The notes under the pieces: generated by a model
What the model was told of the DNA's origin: nothing
Seen by the model: only the letters and a program-made list of their open reading frames with translations
Databases searched by the model: none
In this document: one piece after another, positions 1 through 10,075 of the stretch
Layout of the letters: each line of letters opens with the position of its first letter
Numbering within the stretch: the stretch's first letter is position 1
Position numbers and translations under genes: made by a program
Source: Pilasporangium apinafurcum
Lineage: Eukaryota; Oomycota; Peronosporomycetes; Pythiales; Pythiaceae
Assembly (NCBI GenBank): GCA_001600495.1
Contig: BCKE01000084.1
Location: 1-64,000 of the forward strand
Direction of reading: 5' to 3'
DNA: 64,000 nt

Positions 1-1034
1 AAATCATAAATATCGCGAATCCAATCCGTGCTAACGTAATAGGTGGCTTCTTCAATGGCAGGGAAAACTTCTGTAGCATGGTCATCGTCACCTGGCATAA
101 TGCGTACTTCGTCAACACTCAAGAACATACTGTTGTTGGGGTTACACGTAAATTGGCAAAAGATGTTTCGCAAGTTCTCTTTGCACGCCGTACACAACCC
201 TGGAATCATACGCACTTGCGTGCTCAAGCCAAGGTACTGGCTTTCAGTACAGCACAACAAATCCTGGCCTTCCGCGATGGTGTTGTTGTAGAGCAATGGG
301 CAATCGACTTCAAATTGCTCTTGGTTCGTGGCGGACCACTCGGAGAAGCGATTGCTGAACCCCTGTTCATACGCAGACTCAACGGAGATTGGCAAGTATC
401 GATTCGGGATGGCGGCGCTGGCCATCGTAACGTTTACGTATGCGGAATCAAAAGCCGCACAATGTCCAGGAGCACGGATGAACTCACCGAACTCGGGGCG
501 TTCCATGGGATTCTGAATGCATTGNTTCNCATNCGAGTACTTGCANGTAGTCNNATTCCTCAACAAAGCNNCAAGATTCGTCCCNTTGAGTGTCCAGGGC
601 ACTGTCTCGTCCNTTGTTGCCAGATGACGCGTGGTCATCATCTTCATACCTTCGAATTGAGTTTCGTACTCGATGCCGACAGCAAACGTCACTGGNAGCA
701 ACGTCGTCGTCAAAAACAGCATCTTCCACAATGTTCCAGTCGTAGTACCAGTAGTGGTCGATAACTGTTGCGATTGCTTCGATAGCACATCAGTGCTCGT
801 CACTTCTTGTTCTGTAGTCTGAACCGACTTGTTTTTAGTTTCTACAGTCTGCATCGGGGTCAAGACACCCATGAGATGCATAACCACCGCAGTCACAAAA
901 ACGATTGATGTCCCCAATGCGACCGCGTTGATCGAGTTGAAGAAAATGATGGTCAGTTCTGCGAAAAGTATCTCAATGTATGCGCGCACGCACGGCATGG
1001 AGAGAGCGAAAAAGACGCTCGCAAACACCCACAT
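1..1034 (-). CDS. NPC1: NPC1-type intracellular sterol transporter, N-terminal part (partial)
   Basis: The reading frame runs from an ATG at 1034 to the window edge with no stop, so only the N-terminal ~344 residues are visible. After a hydrophobic stretch (about residues 105-120) comes a Cys-rich lumenal domain containing CCTESQYLGL, CTACKENLRNIFCQFTC and YYVSTDWIRD. This is the pattern of the NPC1 N-terminal sterol-binding domain. In the family, NPC1 accepts sterol in the late endosome/vacuole and passes it to the membrane. Upstream of this domain lies an extra segment with two more hydrophobic stretches (about residues 1-58) and a Ser/Thr/Gln-rich linker, which is not usual for NPC1. An in-frame TAA lies just upstream of the ATG. 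A GTAAG next to that stop could be a donor, so the first exon could differ. Twelve N bases between 525 and 696 blur about 60 codons. Family assignment is firm; the N-terminal extension is uncertain. Confidence 0.85.
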   Translation of the reverse strand, partial: MWVFASVFFALSMPCVRAYIEILFAELTIIFFNSINAVALGTSIVFVTAVVMHLMGVLTPMQTVETKNKSVQTTEQEVTSTDVLSKQSQQLSTTTGTTTGTLWKMLFLTTTLXPVTFAVGIEYETQFEGMKMMTTRHLATXDETVPWTLXGTNLXALLRNXTXCKYSXXXQCIQNPMERPEFGEFIRAPGHCAAFDSAYVNVTMASAAIPNRYLPISVESAYEQGFSNRFSEWSATNQEQFEVDCPLLYNNTIAEGQDLLCCTESQYLGLSTQVRMIPGLCTACKENLRNIFCQFTCNPNNSMFLSVDEVRIMPGDDDHATEVFPAIEEATYYVSTDWIRDIYD

Positions 1035-2010
1035 GCTTGATTCTCTCACTTTTTCTTACTTCTCTTCTTCAAGAATGATATTGTGAATGGCAACAAGTAA
1101 TCTCTCTCTCTCTGCACTTTTACCAATGTCGGATATGGATGCAAATTGCCAAGTGAGAGTTTTCAGCATACCAAGGGATCGAACCCCGGCGGTCCCATTA
1201 CACGTTGGACCTTTCAACTCGCTCGGCATGGTGGAATCCTACCTCACAGCCTGCCAATCAAACTACCAAATGCAAGAAAACACAGAATACCATCCTGTGC
1301 GTGGATATGAGAAAAGGAACAGTCGCCAAAGAGACCCACTTTTTTCTGCGCATCTCCCCTTTCGAATTATTTCGAGTATTTTATTGGTAGATAATATATT
1401 ATTAAAAATATTTCAACCAATGAATATATATTATTTAGATTAAATGTATTTTCATTGGCTATAAAGGATCAGGATTCTGTTTTGTTAGGAGTACGAACAG
1501 ATAAATGGTAAAGCAAAACGCGAGACTATAGACATGATGCTTTGGTAATCGCATGTGGCAGTCAAGACGTTTGGCACGGTGAACTGACTTAAGCGAGAGA
1601 AAAAAATAAAATGCTCCGTTGTACTATCTCAAGCGAATGTTATTGCTGTTTCTCTGCTGTGAGAATCGAGAACGAAATAGAAGACAAAGGCGAAATTCAT
1701 TTGCTGGAAAGAATGCTGATGCAATTGATTTCTTGTTTCCATTTATTCACCAGCAACGCATGTTTAATCTTTAGTCTCCAGGTGTTCTATAACACTCATG
1801 GCACAAATGGGAACTAAAGGCTAAGCAAAAAATTCCCATAATCAAACTACGTATTTTGTTCATATTGGTGATTCACCTTCAAAAACGTCATCGGATTTTA
1901 TATCATGTGGCGTTAAGAATCAACGTGTTTCACTGCGTATCCATATGTCTCTCATTTTTCACTCACTCGTCTTCGTCTTTCACACAGTTTAGACTATATA
2001 AAACTTGTTC
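1035..2010. other. Intergenic, no gene recognised
   Basis: AT-rich spacer between the NPC1 start and the next gene. Short open frames show no protein character. A tRNA-like stretch at 1165-1232 (minus) was examined and rejected. An AT-rich tract lies at about 1375-1445. Confidence 0.5.
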
Positions 2011-2757
2011 TCAGACCGTCTTGTCGTAGCTACAAACTTGAAGGATGCTGTCCCGGTTGCTGACCGGCATTTCGAAGACACATTCTTCCGTGATTGCTGA
2101 GGAAACCGAACAGCTATTGCCAATATATGAGTTTGCATATTGCCGTAGGATACCTTTATTAGTAGTCGATTGCGTGCGGATCGTGAGCTGATAGTTACCG
2201 TAGCTGCCTTGCTTAGATTGGCACGTGTATGGACTGTATCCATGCACGACTTCAATGGATTCGCCTCCCTTGGCACTATCCAGACTCAGTGGATACCTCC
2301 CAACCGACAGCACGTAATTGCCCTTTGACAATGTACGCATCAAATACGAATCCTGGCTGCTCACAGAGCCATCCGATCTGCCTTGGAGGTAGTAGGCTTG
2401 GCCGTCATCACCTTCGTCGTCATTATAGGCTTCTAATACCAGATTGGTTGGGTCGTTCAGGTTTGGCTGTCGAAACAAGTAGATATGCGAGTCGATGTAC
2501 GCGGAATCGCAGTCGTTGTTGACGTCTGTAAACGTGATGTTGTCGGCTGTTTCCATGGAGAGAATGTCGAACTCGACCGTCGCTTCTTCTGCTGCGATCT
2601 CGAGGTAGTACTTGTCGACAGTCAGTGAATTGGCGTTTCGGAAGATCGTGCCGCTGATCACTTCAGTGATAACTGCGCCTTCGACATTAGCAAAGCAATA
2701 GCATAAAGCGATTGAGAGTGCGAATGCAGCACTGTAGTAAACGAGCTGACACATCAT
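2011..2757 (-). CDS. Secreted protein of unknown function
   Basis: Single-exon protein of 248 residues when started at the ATG at 2757; an in-frame ATG at 2853 would add 32 unlikely residues in front of the signal peptide. The chosen start gives a clear signal peptide: a hydrophobic core (YYSAAFALSIALCYCF) with a probable cleavage after VEGA. The mature chain is acidic, has a few Cys, and contains a beta-rich segment (SYLMRTLSKGNYVLSVGRY, then YGNYQLTIRT). This resembles bacterial and oomycete secreted beta-sandwich modules of the pre-peptidase C-terminal/DVUA0089 type, but that resemblance is weak. There are no catalytic motifs, transmembrane helices or RxLR motif. I do not recognise a specific family. 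It is probably extracellular or cell-wall associated. Confidence 0.7.
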   Translation of the reverse strand: MMCQLVYYSAAFALSIALCYCFANVEGAVITEVISGTIFRNANSLTVDKYYLEIAAEEATVEFDILSMETADNITFTDVNNDCDSAYIDSHIYLFRQPNLNDPTNLVLEAYNDDEGDDGQAYYLQGRSDGSVSSQDSYLMRTLSKGNYVLSVGRYPLSLDSAKGGESIEVVHGYSPYTCQSKQGSYGNYQLTIRTQSTTNKGILRQYANSYIGNSCSVSSAITEECVFEMPVSNRDSILQVCSYDKTV

Positions 2758-3305
2758 TATGATGTGGTGGACTGGTGGCGTTGTTCGTCGAGTTCTTGTG
2801 ATTAGATACGCCCGTGCGAATTGGAAATGATGCAGAGCGTCAAGATGTACCACTCACAAGTTTTTGACCTGTTCCTTCTTCTGGCATATGCGATGGTGAG
2901 AAGAAAGCCTCTCAAATGCATTGGCCATGTCATATGCGAGCACATGATCTCCGAAACTTCCTGTAGTTTTTTTGAAACGAACAAGCCAACGGTGTATCGA
3001 AACGGTTCAAAGTTAAAAATGAACATGCTTGGCAACCTGCTGTGCAATTGTCTTATGGTATGATGGAGCGCGTGGGATAATTAGTGTCTGCGCAATCGCT
3101 ATTATCAATTACTAACCTGTTGTTCGTTATGTTTGATTCAACATATTCAATTAGCTACCAAGACCAATGAGACTCATCACAATGACCATAGCATAAACTT
3201 TGAAATACAACAGTTAATTATGCATCTATTACCTAAAAGCCAAGAAGATAGTACACACATATATGCACTTCTTTCGTTCACACAAGATCGTTTCCGCTTC
3301 GGTGT
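2758..3305. other. Intergenic, nothing recognised
   Basis: Spacer between the 5' end of the secreted-protein gene and the 3' end of IMP3. Short frames on both strands have no recognisable protein character. Confidence 0.5.
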
Positions 3306-3857
3306 TTAATTGCCAAGCAAGTCGTAGTCGTCCAACTTGTCGTTATACTTCATGATTGTACGCTTGATCTTGGAGCTGTCGACCCACGTGACAAAATCTT
3401 CCATCGAGCGCGTCACCAAAAATGCCGGGTCTGTAATCGCCGTCGGTCCGACACGAACATGCCCTTGCTCGACAAACGTCGTCGCTTCTTTGATCGTTTC
3501 TGCCATCTTCACGCGTACCATTACGACTGGCAGTCGACGGCGGCAGAATGATGACACATTAACCTCTTCGGCCTTGAGCAGACTCTTCTTGGTCTGTATG
3601 AGCCCCATGTTGTACAGTTTCTCCAAGAGTGCCTCGGTCGTCTTGATCCGGAACGGATCGTTCGCGGGGCGTTTCTTCAGACGCGTCACCACTTTCGAGA
3701 TGTGGCCCACGAGACGGTTATACTTGTGGTACTGCTCACGATCCGGGATATGGTATCGGCGAATGACTTTTATCTCATGGAGATTGTTTTCTTTCCGCCA
3801 ATCGAGCAAATCGACTTTCTTCAGTAGCTTCTGTTCGTGATACTTTAATTGCCGCAT
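3306..3857 (-). CDS. IMP3: U3 snoRNP protein IMP3 (S4 domain)
   Basis: Intact 183-residue single-exon protein, the usual IMP3 length. It starts MRQLKYHEQKLLKKVDLLDW, the typical IMP3 N-terminus. The uS4-like N-terminal half continues with RRYHIPDREQYHKYNRL. An S4 RNA-binding domain follows at about residues 107-165 (CRRRLPVVMVRVKMAETIKE, then FVEQGHVRVGP). In the family IMP3 works with MPP10 and IMP4 in the small-subunit processome and helps U3 snoRNA pair with pre-rRNA in the nucleolus. It is transcribed away from dyskerin, another nucleolar gene, with 518 bp between the start codons. That intergenic region holds a perfect 9-bp inverted repeat (4150-4179). Confidence 0.95.
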   Translation of the reverse strand: MRQLKYHEQKLLKKVDLLDWRKENNLHEIKVIRRYHIPDREQYHKYNRLVGHISKVVTRLKKRPANDPFRIKTTEALLEKLYNMGLIQTKKSLLKAEEVNVSSFCRRRLPVVMVRVKMAETIKEATTFVEQGHVRVGPTAITDPAFLVTRSMEDFVTWVDSSKIKRTIMKYNDKLDDYDLLGN

Positions 3858-4375
3858 CTTACTTTATGATACTAGAATGAATTTCTGGAGAAACATATGC
3901 ACACAAAATACGCTTAGTGAATGCATTATAATCCCTCTCTTTCACGCAAAACTCTGCCAGTATTTGCCGACAGACAAGCGCGCCATCACTTTAGTTCGTA
4001 CCTTTTCGCGTTTCCAATCAATCTGCCCATAGAATGAATATGTCTCGGTTTTCGCACGGCCCCAATCGTTTTTTACACCCTTATATAGCAACTCTCTAAT
4101 ACTTTTACTGCAGTATTAGTTTCTAAAAAAGAGTATATATTTGAGCATAAATCCCGTATTCAGATGTGTTTACGGGATTATGGTTATTTATGAGAAGGCA
4201 GGACCGGCTCGTCTTTAGGATTGGACCGGTCTTGAACCGTTAACAGCAGCCGCCCTGGCCAACGAAATTGGTTTCTGGAAGAGCTACGTTCGTCCAAAAA
4301 GCAGGTGAGTGGCCCCATTTTGCGCAAAGGATCGACCTGCGGATTGATTTCGTGTTGAATTGCAGTTGATCAGCG
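3858..4375. promoter_or_regulatory. Shared divergent promoter region IMP3 / dyskerin
   Basis: The 518-bp region between two divergent nucleolar genes must hold both promoters, unless one uses a distant leader exon. AT-rich stretches around 4080-4140 include a TATATA at about 4133-4139. The hairpin motif at 4150-4179 lies closer to dyskerin. Promoter function is inferred from position only. Confidence 0.5.
4150..4179. repeat. Perfect 9-bp inverted repeat (AATCCCGTA / TACGGGATT)
   Basis: Arms at 4150-4158 and 4171-4179 are perfect reverse complements, separated by 12 bases. The right arm with its flanks (TTTACGGGATTA, 4169-4180) recurs exactly at 7714-7725 inside a second, larger hairpin upstream of the bS18m gene. 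The repeat lies 197 bp before the dyskerin ATG. It could be a protein-binding site or part of a small repeat family. Confidence 0.7.
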
Positions 4376-5854
4376 ATGGTAGCAGCGGAGATCGAGAAGA
4401 AGAGCAAGAAGAAGAAGCGAAAGGTCGATGATGTCAGCAGCAACATCGGTACCGAGAATGCAACGGATGGAAAAGATCTCATCGCACCCGATATGCACGC
4501 GCCCAAGATCGACACCTCCAAGTGGCCATTGCTACTGAAAAATTACAACTTGCTGAACGTACGCACGGGACATTACACGCCCATCCCATCCAGTACGAGT
4601 CCACTAAAGCGCAATCTCAATGACTACGTTCGCTACGGTGTCATTAACCTCGATAAGCCGGCGAACCCGTCGTCGCATGAAGTTGTCGCCTGGATTCGCC
4701 GTATCTTACGCGTGGAGAAGACCGGTCACTCGGGCACGTTGGATCCAAAAGTCACAGGGTGCTTGATTGTGTGCGTTGATCGTGCAACACGACTAGTGAA
4801 GGCGCAACAAGGTGCCGGAAAAGAATACGTGGCGGTTGTGCGTTTGCATTCCGCGATTGATGGACAAGCAAAGCTTGCGCGAGCCATCGAGACTTTGACC
4901 GGGGCGTTGTTCCAGCGACCGCCACTCATCTCGGCCGTCAAACGACAATTGCGTATCCGCACGATCTATGACAGTAAACTCATTGAGTACGACCAAGACC
5001 GTCACTTGGGTGTATTCTGGGTCAGCTGTGAGGCTGGCACGTACATCCGAACGTTGTGTGTGCACTTGGGTCTAGTGTTGGGTGTCGGCGGCCACATGCA
5101 AGAGCTGCGTCGGGTTCGCTCGGGTGTTTTGGGCGAAGAAGATTCCATGGTGACCATGCACGATGTGCTGGATGCGCAGTATCAGTACGATACGTACAAG
5201 GATGAATCATACCTGCGCCGCATCGTCCGGCCGCTCGAAGTGTTGCTTACGACCTACAAGCGCATTGTGGTCAAGGACAGTTCGGTTAACGCTATTTGCT
5301 ATGGCGCCAAGTTTATGATTCCCGGTTTGTTGCGGTTCGCGGATGATATTGATATTGGGGAAGAAGTGGTGCTGATGACCACTAAGGGTGAAGCAATTGC
5401 GGTCGCTATCGCGCAGATGACGACAGCGGTCATGGCTACTTGTGATCATGGTGTTGTTGCCAAGATTAAGCGCGTCATCATGGAGCGTGACACGTATCCT
5501 CGCCGATGGGGCTTAGGCCCAATGGCACAGAAGGTGAAGGGACTGGTTAAGGAAGGCAAAATTGGCAAGTATGGCAAGGTGAATGAGAGCACACCGGCTG
5601 ATGTGTCGAAATTGTACGGCAGCAACGGTGCTGCAGCTGTAAAGAAGCCACTGGTGGAAGAAGTGAAGCAGAGTGACGATGAAGAGGAGGAAGATGAAGG
5701 CTCGGCGAAGAAGAAGGCAAAGAAGGAGAAGAAGGAAAAGAAGAAACGCGATGCCGATGATGCTTCTGTTGCGGATGCTGGCGAGTCGCCGGAAAAGAAG
5801 AAATCCAAGAAGAAGAAGAAGAAGAAAGCCAAGGACCAAAGCGATGAGGAATAG
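4376..5854 (+). CDS. CBF5: Dyskerin/Cbf5, H/ACA snoRNP pseudouridine synthase
   Basis: Single-exon protein of 492 residues, normal for dyskerin. Order of parts: a Lys-rich N-terminus (nuclear signal), a dyskerin-like segment, then a TruB catalytic domain. The catalytic motif is [11 protein letters not shown], whose Asp (about residue 123) is the invariant nucleophile. [12 protein letters not shown] follows, then a PUA domain at about 290-375 ([16 protein letters not shown]). The tail carries acidic and KKE/KKK runs typical of eukaryotic dyskerins. The enzyme isomerises uridine in rRNA and snRNA, guided by H/ACA snoRNAs with NOP10, NHP2 and GAR1. In many eukaryotes it also binds telomerase RNA. 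The ATG is the first in the frame and directly precedes the conserved Lys-rich start. It is divergent from IMP3. Confidence 0.97.
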   Translation: MVAAEIEKKSKKKKRKVDDVSSNIGTENATDGKDLIAPDMHAPKIDTSKWPLLLKNYNLLNVRTGHYTPIPSSTSPLKRNLNDYVRYGVINLDKPANPSSHEVVAWIRRILRVEKTGHSGTLDPKVTGCLIVCVDRATRLVKAQQGAGKEYVAVVRLHSAIDGQAKLARAIETLTGALFQRPPLISAVKRQLRIRTIYDSKLIEYDQDRHLGVFWVSCEAGTYIRTLCVHLGLVLGVGGHMQELRRVRSGVLGEEDSMVTMHDVLDAQYQYDTYKDESYLRRIVRPLEVLLTTYKRIVVKDSSVNAICYGAKFMIPGLLRFADDIDIGEEVVLMTTKGEAIAVAIAQMTTAVMATCDHGVVAKIKRVIMERDTYPRRWGLGPMAQKVKGLVKEGKIGKYGKVNESTPADVSKLYGSNGAAAVKKPLVEEVKQSDDEEEEDEGSAKKKAKKEKKEKKKRDADDASVADAGESPEKKKSKKKKKKKAKDQSDEE

Positions 5855-6126
5855 ATAAAACAGGTTTCCATCAGCATAAACATGAGCAGGAAGGGTGAAG
5901 ACACTCTAAGTACTTAGTGCTTGCTTACTGCTCGGTTGTTGTGCTCTTGATATATGTATACAGTATATAAAACAATTATTTTTTTTGCTTCTTCATCGTT
6001 ACTGTCATTCCAAAGCGTACAATCAAAGCGTGCAATGATAGGCACAATGGCAAGCAGAAGAAAAAGTCGAACCCTGTCGCATCTATTCTTTTGTGTGTGA
6101 TTGTATTGGTCCTGTCTGTTGTTTTT

Positions 6127-7521
6127 CTAATCATACTCCAGGTCATCATCAAAGACGTCGTCATCCTCTTCTTCTTCCTCATCGCCACCATCAGCCATCT
6201 GCGCCGTGAGTTTGGCAATATCTTCTTCCTCCATGGCCTTCCATTGTTCCGGCGACGGCTCCGGGTACCGCGAGAGGTAGGGCAGCAATGCTAATTGCCG
6301 CGAGATCTTGATGGCCTGTGCTACTTTACGCTGCTGCTTGGCGGTCAACCCAGTAAACCGACGAGGACGGATGCGACCCGTGGGCGAGATGAACAACCGC
6401 AGGAGTTCCACGTCCTGAAAAAACAACAAAGACGCATAATTAGTGACCAACATAGACAGAGAGTCAGAGAGAACGGCAAATGCAGCGTACAAGTGCAAGT
6501 TCGACAATATCGGGGTGGTTGGCCTTGACAAAGTACTTCCACGGCTTCTCTTGGCCCTTCGAGAAAGGTCTTCTCTTTTCTGCAGGCAGCATCCAGTTAA
6601 GCATTTCCGGTGCCACGCTATTATCACATGGAAAAACGACAGAATCAGCATCGAAAAGAAAGCATCATAATCAATACGTTGTATGACCCAGTCCACTTAC
6701 GCCATGCCTTGGTCCCAAGTAGCGACCGGGTCAGGACCATCGTTGCCAATGTTACTACCCTCAGCCAGGCTCAGTGATGCATCATAACCAGGCATTTCCT
6801 AAAGAGAAATCATTCGGTGAGATTCCCACATAACTAGACAAACAGACTATCTTTCGGCTATTTGCTTTCACCACTTACGATATACAATCGGTCATCTTCC
6901 ACGTCCTCGCTGGAATGGTCCTCGTCGACGTCTTCTTCATCCCACTCGGCCACATCCTGCTCAAATTTCTTTGCCCATTCCTCTGCGCTAATGTCTGCAT
7001 CCTCCTCGTCCTCGATATCTTCCAGGTCCGCTGCTTCCAGTTCTTCCACGGCAAATGCTGCTTCATCGTATTCGTCTTCATCTTCCTCATCGTCCATGTC
7101 GTCCTTGAGTTCTTCAGTGCTCAGGTACTGGACTTCTGCAGGGATTTCCAATGGGTCGAGCTCATCGTCAACCTTGTCATGGATCGTTTTCTTCTCCACG
7201 TGCTTCTTGTCCTTATTTCCCTTAGTGGAAAAGAGGCGACGACGGTCACTGACAAATGCAGACGATGACGTCGCTGATGATGAGGACCCACCATCATTGC
7301 GGGCGATTGCAGCGCGCAATACCAGCGCTTTTGCATGCACCGGCACACCCGGACGGTTTAATGCTATGATTATTACATTTATATACAATCATTAAAAATC
7401 GACCATGCGCACAAGTTGCAGATGCAACTAAACAAGAGAGGATTGGATTCATTCCTATGGCATAAGAACCAGACTTACCGGAGAGTGCCGCGACACACGG
7501 ACGAAGCCACACACGCACCAT
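6127..7521 (-). CDS. MRPS18: Mitochondrial small-subunit ribosomal protein bS18m, five exons
   Basis: Predicted exons: 7521-7479, 7363-6879, 6798-6701, 6617-6491 and 6414-6127, all GT-AG and in phase, giving 346 residues. The N-terminus ([14 protein letters not shown], then [10 protein letters not shown]) looks like a mitochondrial presequence. The last exon carries the bS18 signature [20 protein letters not shown] followed by ALLPYLSRY. The protein should sit in the mitoribosome small subunit. It is unusual in size, since bS18 cores are about 70-90 residues. Here a strongly acidic segment (about residues 80-175, Asp/Glu runs) separates presequence and core, and the C-terminus ends in another acidic run. 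The dense acidic DNA also opens long frames on the other strand, which I treat as shadows. A hairpin lies about 150-200 bp upstream. Confidence 0.88.
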
Positions 7522-8249
7522 TTGTCACCAAGAAAATCAGAGAAAGAGAGAAAGAGATGCGTGTGCACGTGAAGAGCTCCGCTTGCTGGAGATCCTCACA
7601 CCACTCACCACCACCGTGACCAACAAGCGCGGTTGTCTGTGGCGACCAAATTCACTGGTGTTGGCGATGCGGAATCCCGAAAATCCCTTTTTTAGACAAT
7701 CTCTTACGAGGGATTTACGGGATTAGGAACGCGTTTATCACACCAACGAAACACCCAATTGACCATACAAACCACTTCAAATACCAACTGACCAGCACAA
7801 ACCTGGTCAAAGTGGGTTTTTGCTTGATTGAAATTCATGAATACAGTCTGCGCGTGTCGTTGCTTGCTACATCGCACTCGGTTTGTGAAAATGCATGTGC
7901 TCTTCACTCATTCTATATACCTTCCTTCTATCACCTCTGCCATTTGAATGCAATTGTTGTTATCAACCACATGAAGCAACATGCAACTCTGCGAAATCGT
8001 GAACACTAAGAAAAAAAATATCCACGCGCCACTGCCTCTGCAACACCAACAAAGACCATCGATTTTTCTAGACTAGTCATATTTTTGTTGTTGTGCATCG
8101 TATATCCTAGCGGGCCATATCCCAATGACGATCGAAGAAACGCCATCATCGTAGGCCCTTTTTCTCGTCACTTACTCTGTTCATGTTTTTCTTGTTACTG
8201 CCGCTCAGCTTTGTCGGCGTCCGTTTGTTCCCTGCTGTTGATGGCGGCA
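7522..8249. other. Intergenic: bS18m promoter side and B56 3' flank
   Basis: Holds the upstream region of the bS18m gene, including the hairpin at 7673-7724, and the sequence beyond the B56 stop codon. No further gene was recognised. Confidence 0.5.
7673..7724. repeat. 16-bp imperfect inverted repeat sharing the TTTACGGGATTA core
   Basis: Left arm AATCCCGAAAATCCCT (7673-7688) and right arm AGGGATTTACGGGATT (7709-7724) pair at 15 of 16 positions across a 20-base spacer. The right arm contains the same 12-mer as the hairpin upstream of dyskerin. It lies 152-203 bp upstream of the bS18m ATG. Confidence 0.7.
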
Positions 8250-10075
8250 TTAGTTCGATGTCGAGGGCTTTGACGCTGCCATGGTCTCTATTTTCCGCCA
8301 CTTTTCCTGCTCTTTTTCCTTCTTTTCCGCCTGAGCCTGCTCTCTTTGGGAATATTCTTTCGCACATTGGTCATACAGCGCCATGTCGTAATCCATGTAC
8401 AGCTTGAGCACGTTCTGTACGAAGCATCAGAAGCAAAGAGCCACAGAAATGTTAGAACCAGAGATATATCACATCCAGCTACTCTTCATCAAGTATACAT
8501 CATTCTGTACCTGCGCGAGTCCTTCAACAGTCGTATTCCAGTGGCCGAGCGAGTTACGATGGAGAGCACCATAAATGACTGGAAGTATCAGATGCGCATG
8601 CTGCTTGCTGAGACATGCGTTGTTCACCAAATGTTCATTATTCCACAAGAAGAGCGATCGTTCCGACACTTGGAAATGTTGACTGCCAAGCCATTTCGCT
8701 AACCCATTGAACAGCGGTTTGTGTACCTGTAGCAACTGTTCATTGCCCATCAGTTCCAAGATTTCTTCCAGCTCGTTCAAAAAGATGACTTGCTTCGATG
8801 AGCACGACCAAGGCCAATATTTGATAATGCCCTGGATAATCGGTACGGCCGTCTCGGGGTCCTTTTCTACATACTGCGTGATGCAATAGGAGAGTTGCTG
8901 GTGGTACATCGATACGCATTTTGGTTTGTGCAGTGGTACCAATGCACGCACAAGGAACTGCAAGTGCTCAGCCTTCAATGGCATGGCAAACCCATTGATG
9001 ATACTACCGAGGATCTCAAGCAATTCTCCGATACCATTGTGACGTTCTGTTTCGTACACAAATCGATAGAACACGTTGCTAATCGATTTGCGGATAAACG
9101 ACCGATGCGACATAAATTTGCCGTAAATGCGATGCAAAATCGTCTTCAGGTAATCTCGCTCTCGCGGATCTTCACTGTCGAACAGGTCAATAATTGCTAA
9201 ACAGAATTTCTGGTCCACATATTTCTTGGCGACCTAATGAATGGCAAAATGGCAAACGGTCACACTACGGAATGGAATTGGGGAGAGGGAATTGGACACT
9301 AGCCTCACCTTGGCATTCACTTCACCCGAGACGATGAAGCGCAAAAAGAATTCGTATACGACTTGTAAGTGCGGCCACGACGCTTCCAATACTGGCTCGT
9401 CTTCTTCTGGATCAAAGTCTTCCGTTTGTGGTGGTAATGCACGGCAAATGTTCACTGACTGCAGGTAAAATAGCCACGCCAATATTTCTCAAAACTCAAT
9501 AGAAATCATGCAATAGACATCCATTCACGTACCACCATCTCCATGATATCGGGCATCAGCGCTTCCGTAAAAATCTTTTGACCACCAGGGTTATTCACAT
9601 AATCTACCAGTTCCAACAGCGTCTGTCGCTTCAAATCTTTCCCACTGCATATACACACCAGTCATATTACAAGATGAATTATAGATAATACTCTACACCA
9701 ATAAGGCCAGCATCAACATTACCGCTTGTCGGACGTGGGGTCATCAAAGTTAAAAATGACCGAACAGAGTTCCAATTTCTGCTGGAAAAGTGCTTCGCGC
9801 CGTTGCAATGACGTGTCCTTAAGATGTGGGAGATCCTTAAGCGCCTGGATCTTTTGGTTTCTTGCCAGAAACGACCGACGTCGTTCCCTTTTGGGCAACG
9901 ACACGTCCGAGCGCGCAACTTCCCCTACTGGGGACGCTGCACCTGTTGGCATGCCGCCGTTCGTTGTCATTTTGGAATTATCGACGTCAAGTTTGTCAGG
10001 AGAAGGGATGCCCAAGTGATCACCAGTGTTGCTCAGCTTTCGTTTCACAGTTTGGAGCATACCCTTCATCGCCAT
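8250..10075 (-). CDS. PP2A regulatory subunit B56 (B' family), five exons
   Basis: Predicted exons: 10075-9723, 9644-9533, 9458-9309, 9233-8511 and 8414-8250, in phase, 500 residues. Family landmarks in order: [77 protein letters not shown] and [15 protein letters not shown] charged C-terminal helix ([20 protein letters not shown]) follows. These are the HEAT-like repeats of B56, which binds the PP2A A/C core and recruits LxxIxE-containing substrates. The first 70 residues are low-complexity and not conserved. A GTGAGT donor at 10548 suggests an extra leader exon joined upstream of the ATG; this is not proven. Length is normal for the family. Confidence 0.93.

Noticed and set aside
1165-1232. 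tRNA-like stretch on the minus strand (GGTTCGATCCC B-box, TGCCGAGCGAG A-box-like, 6/7 acceptor pairs)
   Set aside because: The D-arm and anticodon loop do not form properly: no U33 with a sensible anticodon, position 8 is C, and the body is four bases short. At most a tRNA relic; a tRNA scan would decide.
1087-1443. 118-residue plus-strand frame
   Set aside because: Covers the tRNA-like stretch and AT-rich spacer; composition is not protein-like and no family fits.
5446-5904. Ser/Phe-rich minus-strand frame
   Set aside because: Antisense shadow of the Lys/Glu-rich dyskerin tail.
6862-7395. 177-residue Ser-rich frame on the plus strand
   Set aside because: It is the antisense of the Asp/Glu-rich bS18m exon; GAN codons read as Ser-rich on the other strand.
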